Shown here: positions 59,581 through 64,000 of the stretch, piece by piece
How the letters are laid out: each line of letters begins with the position of its first letter
Numbering within the stretch: position 1 is the first letter of the stretch
From: Strix aluco
Taxonomy: Eukaryota > Chordata > Aves > Strigiformes > Strigidae
Direction: 5' to 3'
NCBI RefSeq assembly: GCF_031877795.1
Contig: NC_133946.1
Location: forward strand, 13,880,365-13,944,364
Length of the DNA: 64,000 bases
The notes under the pieces: model-generated
Databases searched by the model: none
The model's input: the letters and a program-made list of their open reading frames with translations, nothing else
What the model was told of the DNA's origin: nothing
Program-made: the position numbers and the translations under genes

Positions 59581-60009
59581 TGGATATAGTTTGAGAAGCA
59601 CATGAGGTAGTTCCAAATGTGGAACTGAAGTAAGGCTGAAGAGTTCAGTTTTTTATGGAGCACAAGTAACTCAGGAGTTCTTAGAAAAGTAGCCTTGGAA
59701 AGTACTCATGAAGCACTGAGGGGAGCTGAAGATCTAGACCACAGGGATCTTTTCCTTAAGAATATGATAATATGGCAACAGGCTCTGTTAGGGCTCTCTG
59801 GAAAACAGGTGCTGTGATGCTGCAGGCCTGACAAGCTTCTCCAATTGCCACAACGGTCACGGGGCTGACGCACTACCAAGACCTTGCTCCAGAATCAGAG
59901 GGTCCCAGGTGTGGGGTTCTCTCTTTGAAGTACAGCTCCTTCCCATCTGACTGAAACAGGCTGCTCAAGAGCAATCTTCTAGCTGTGTTGCTGGGATAAT
60001 AAGGTACTT

Positions 60010-63000
60010 TGATGCTACTTGGTCCTGAAGAACCCACAAACCTAATTAACAAATATTCCTCAAACTAGTGCTAATGATCTCAGTGGGCAAAAAGACAAAG
60101 TTGCCCAGGAATATGGGCTATCAAAGCAATCGGAATGATCATATGAGATTAAGAAACAATTGCCAAGATCAATGCACCTCTCAAAACCCGAAAGCAGAAC
60201 CTAGTCAAACTAGAATAAAATCACCAGCAGTAGCTAAAACTCTCTTAGCTGTAAAAAAATTGAAAAAGTTTCAAAGTTGGGAGTCAGCTTTTCATACACC
60301 ACAGGTACTGTATGAAATGAGGAATCATTCTGTTTCATTTTGATATTTAACAGCAATTGAGTACAAAGCGGATTGTGCTTACTGTCACATTGACGTTATG
60401 CAGGGGTTGATACTTGTGCATGCCCCTGCTGCTATCAGTAAGATTATCTGACCTATAGGGCTAAATACAGATACGCTCTCAGTGTGAATGTAAACACAGA
60501 TCAGCTGATAAAGAGAATATTGAATCCTTGCCTAATTCAATCAAAGTATGTTTAGCTTACTATTAATCATCAAGGAAGCTTTTTAAGAAAGCTAGCCCTT
60601 AGAGAGTCCCATAGCCTGTCTATATGGAAAAAAAGGAAAACAAGGGGAAAAAAAGAAGAAAAAAAGGTGGGGAAGGAGGAAAAACGGATGAAAGATTTCT
60701 TATCAGAAGAAACAGTTTTCAACTCTTGGAACATATTGTTTGCATTCCATGTCTAAAAATTTTACATTTGCATTTGTGAACTATGTTCAGTGATTAAGTA
60801 ATTAACAATACATGGAAAGTGCCTGACTCTATTGGTTAAGGTTCACATAAGTTAAATTTCTGCAAGTCATTTTGTTATTTAAGACTTAACTTTCCAAGTA
60901 ACTGGGAAAGCACGGCCTGACTTCACAAACATCTTATAAAATGTCATGTCCATTTATAAAAATAGTTTATGTTTCAGAGTAACACAAACAGAAAACAAAT
61001 GTACTTGCGCATACTGCTCCAGTAACTGAAATCTTGTTTCCTTACGTATAGCAAAATAAGCGATTATATACTCACTTCATTTATGTCTCAAGTCAATTAT
61101 TTCTGTATCTGCTATAAAAACAATGGCTTTTAGCTAGACCTCTCAGAAGCATGAACCTCTTTATAGATCATTATTGCCTAAAGCCTCGGTATAAAAAATA
61201 CATACTAAAGCAGTATTCCTGCCTACTCTCTCTAAGGCTCTTTTATTTTGCTGGGCAGTGTACAGAATCAGGCCTCTCAACTCAAAACCCGGGAATTCCT
61301 TAATTATTTTAATTTACATGCCACATTAATATATATTTTACAGCAATTCAACATTTTTCTATTCAGAAATATGTTAATTGTGCCATTAGATTTGGTACAG
61401 ACCTATTTGTGTAGGAGACCTGGCTGGGGAGGTAACTAAATAGGATACATCCCAGGATTCCAATTAATACCATAACTGCCCCATGTACATTTTAACAACT
61501 CCTAAACTATGAAGTATATAAATTGAGTCTGAAAAATGGTTATCTTTTTTTACCCTAATATATCAGAAAGCACTGAAAGTTTAACTAAACATTTCCTTGA
61601 AACTGGAATATTGTTTTCCTTCTTCCCTCTATCCCTTTCAGAACTTGCACAAAAAAATGTACCAATCATGGGAAGGGGACACAGTAATAAATAAAAGCAA
61701 AACTAAACTTATGTGTAAAGGATAGATTTCCCCACTTTCAGCATTGAAGGAAACATGCCAAATACATAGCATTTAAATGAACAGGGCTACTTAAGTAACT
61801 TCACAGTAAGTAATCAAGGCCAAAACTGAAGAACATAAAATCTTGTTTAAATCCAACCTTTAACAACACTACCTGACATCTGATGTTCACTTTCTAATAT
61901 GAATGTGCCTCAGAATTAACAGCAACAATTCGAATATGATATAAGCAACTTCAGTTAAAGTATGTCAGTCAGCTTCTCTGGTATTTGGTTAACCCCCTGG
62001 TACATCGCTTTTTTATATCAGATAATGAAAGCAATGTGTAGTGTTTTAAATCCCAAAGGTGCATGCATCCAGGAGACCCGCATTTAGGAAACTACTGCAC
62101 TGCAATAAGACTTATAATAATTAAGTACTAAAAAACAAAGTGGCCAGGAATCACAAATTTTCAAACCACTGTCAAGCGCACACTGGTACTAAGCAGTAAT
62201 TATGAATTTTAGTGTCTTTGTAATTAGCAGCAGTCACAGAGAAACATTACAAATCAGCAAATTTTACACATAGGCAAGTAAGTAAACAATAATAAAGGGT
62301 AATACATGTTCACTTCATTTACTAATTGTATTCTTTGTTCACTATGCTTTTTTCTCTAGCAATTATTGGCATAACAGTCACATTTAATAAACATTCTAGT
62401 TCTAGTAAAGAAGACATTTTGAATATAACATTACAAGTAATCAAGTAAACAGCATTGCTGTTTGTTGTAGATCAGTGCTAGTGAATACTGTTTCAGTGAA
62501 ATTTATTCTGCGGTATCTATTCCTCTTGAAAAAAATTATTTGAATGCTAAGTAAATAAAAATCTCAGTAACTCAGTTCATGGTCAATGTTACGTTAATAG
62601 TTATAATAAGATACATGTGTTTCATGTAACTTGCAATTGATACAACATTTTTTCCAAATGTACTTAAAAGTCCATCAAGGTTGAACTAGAAAGATTTTCA
62701 GGTCTCAAAAAACCCTCAAGATTTTTTCCATGCTTCCATAAACTCTTACATAATTTAAACAATCACAACAGGAATCATTACGGAATAGTATAAATGATAT
62801 TGCAAGTACACGATAAATAAGAAATCAGTTAATGATGTAATCTCAAATGCAGTTCTTCACTGATCCAGTGTTTGAGTTTGTTATATTAAGCATCAGTCAT
62901 TGCTGCCTCGTTATTACTAATTGAGCATAAGTGCAAAGATACCATAATGTAAACTTCTGGGTTTCATTAATCAGCTCTGGTAAAACCAGTTGCTGTGTCC

Positions 63001-64000
63001 AGTTCGCTCTCTTTCAAGGTGCTTTCCTCTCAGGTTGTTGTTAATTCAAACACAAAAACTCCAAAGCAACGAAAGAACCCTCTAAATGTGCTGCTTTTGT
63101 TATTGCAGGTCAATTATTATTCTTTCATTGCAAAAAAGATCCAACAGGTGCACATGGCTGATTGTTTCTACATCATTACTTTGTACCCCAGTGTGCTGGA
63201 CACATTTTAGCTATGAATAACCACATAAAATTTAATCAGTTGAAGTTAATACACTTGCATTATCTAGATTCAGCATTTGTAAAATTTCCATAGCATATCC
63301 TCATTTTTGCTTATGTAGTCAATTCAGACATGCTGTTAACAATAGGGGAGAGAGGCTTTTTATGATGGACTAGTCTTCACTGCTTGGGTAATCCCCACAC
63401 AGATTAGCAGTATTTTCTAAAAGATCCTGTTTATTCTTACTCATAAATAATATCACCTGACAAAAATAATAATCTTCAAAACATTTTCACATCCAACTGT
63501 TCTTCCTCCTCTTACTGTAACATTGTGCCTAAAGGTAATAAGCACTAGTTTTGAGCGCAAAAATAGCTGAGTTAAATGATCAAGCCACGTATCTATTACT
63601 CAATCTTGTGAAACTGCTGTCTGCTTTACCTGCATCTGTTTGCCTTTGACAGCTAAATATAATCCCTCAATGTTTGTAAACAATCATGATGTATCATTTA
63701 CAGAGGAGACAAAAGCAGCAAACTCATCAGAGTTACAAAAACATTTCAAGTCTTTAGTTGGTGTGCAGTTTCTGATGTGGTAAATTCATGCTCCGGGTGC
63801 GCAATGGGTACTGCTCTCCTTAAATGGTGAACGCTGAAAGGGAGCGGGAGCTTCCGCTAAGACGATAAAAGCTGGCTGATAAATTACTGCAACTGTACGC
63901 AGTATTGATCATGAGTGCTAAACAGTCCTATTGCATTATATGAGGAAGAAAAGTAACTTTTAGCTAAGTGGACTTAAATAGGAAAGATTACAGAGACCAG
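60010..64000. other. Intergenic DNA to the right edge
   Basis: AT-rich, with no exon I can support. It has a purine-rich tract at 60627-60690 (A/G runs) and a symmetric forkhead-type site TGTTTGTAAACA at 63671-63682. The last ~250 bp is somewhat less AT-rich but shows no recognisable gene. Confidence 0.55.
60627..60690. repeat. Purine-rich (A/G) low-complexity tract
   Basis: About 64 bp of almost pure A/G with runs of A7 broken by G doublets and quartets. It is a simple-sequence tract with no sign of an adjoining element. Confidence 0.7.

Larger units (their letters stand above)
58270..59900 (-). mobile_element. Broken DIRS-like / LAP2-alpha-gag-like fossil
   Basis: Outside the LTR that splits it, this stretch reads on the minus strand as decayed coding sequence. 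The clearest block (58818-59006) has an LQASLDAA core followed by LRQFSWL. That is the pattern of the DIRS retroelement gag-like protein, also found as the alpha-specific domain of lamina-associated polypeptide 2 and in many reptile and bird LAP2-alpha-like copies. The remainder, on both sides of the LTR, is weaker, and the limits are approximate. It is broken in several places and clearly an old fossil, older than the LTR inserted in it. Confidence 0.5.

Noticed and set aside
48000-64000. Expected neighbour PDE3B first exon
   Set aside because: No large GC-rich exon with membrane segments occurs right of the PSMA1 island, so it is not in the window.

Overview
This is a piece of vertebrate nuclear DNA, almost certainly from a bird. 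Long AT-rich introns and intergenic DNA alternate with two compact CpG islands. The LINE remnants are all CR1, the dominant avian retrotransposon, and one solo LTR is of a type widespread in neoavian genomes. No bacterial operons, CRISPR arrays, tRNA or rRNA genes were seen.

Layout. (1) 1-16.6 kb is mostly unannotated AT-rich DNA. It holds a 5'-truncated CR1 copy fused to a second CR1 tail (5.45-6.9 kb) and, beside it, a GC-rich minus-strand open frame with acidic 12-residue repeats and a well-placed AATAAA (7.1-7.7 kb) that I do not recognise. (2) 16.66-~37.15 kb is COPB1 (beta-COP, COPI coat) on the minus strand. I placed all 21 coding exons; they sum to 2862 nt (953 residues plus stop) with every phase consistent. 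(3) ~37.6-47.6 kb is PSMA1 (20S proteasome alpha subunit, systematic name alpha6) on the minus strand, with 10 coding exons summing to 786 nt (261 residues plus stop). The two genes lie head to tail, with only a few hundred to ~1400 bp between the PSMA1 3' end and the COPB1 promoter. This matches the COPB1-PSMA1 neighbourhood known from human 11p15.2; the outer neighbours expected there (RRAS2, PDE3B) have no exon I can see here. (4) 48-64 kb has no host exon I can support. It carries a short hAT-transposase-like open frame with poly(A) signals just downstream (55.65-55.96 kb), and a broken DIRS/LAP2-alpha-gag-like fossil (~58.3-59.9 kb) into which a solo ERV LTR with a clean 5-bp target-site duplication has inserted.

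The two genes act in different processes: COPI vesicle traffic at the Golgi, and cytosolic/nuclear protein degradation. Both have housekeeping CpG-island promoters. The COPB1 island carries a TGACGTGG (UPRE-type) site, a TGACGTCA (CRE) site and a perfect 21-bp inverted repeat of GC boxes. The PSMA1 island carries an NRF1-type palindrome. Two introns are non-standard: COPB1 intron 2 has a GC donor, and PSMA1 intron 5 has the donor and branch-site signature of the minor (U12) spliceosome. No new multi-gene system is evident. The items most worth a second look are the unknown 7.1-7.7 kb open frame, the hAT-like open frame at 55.7 kb, the U12 intron and the promoter palindrome.
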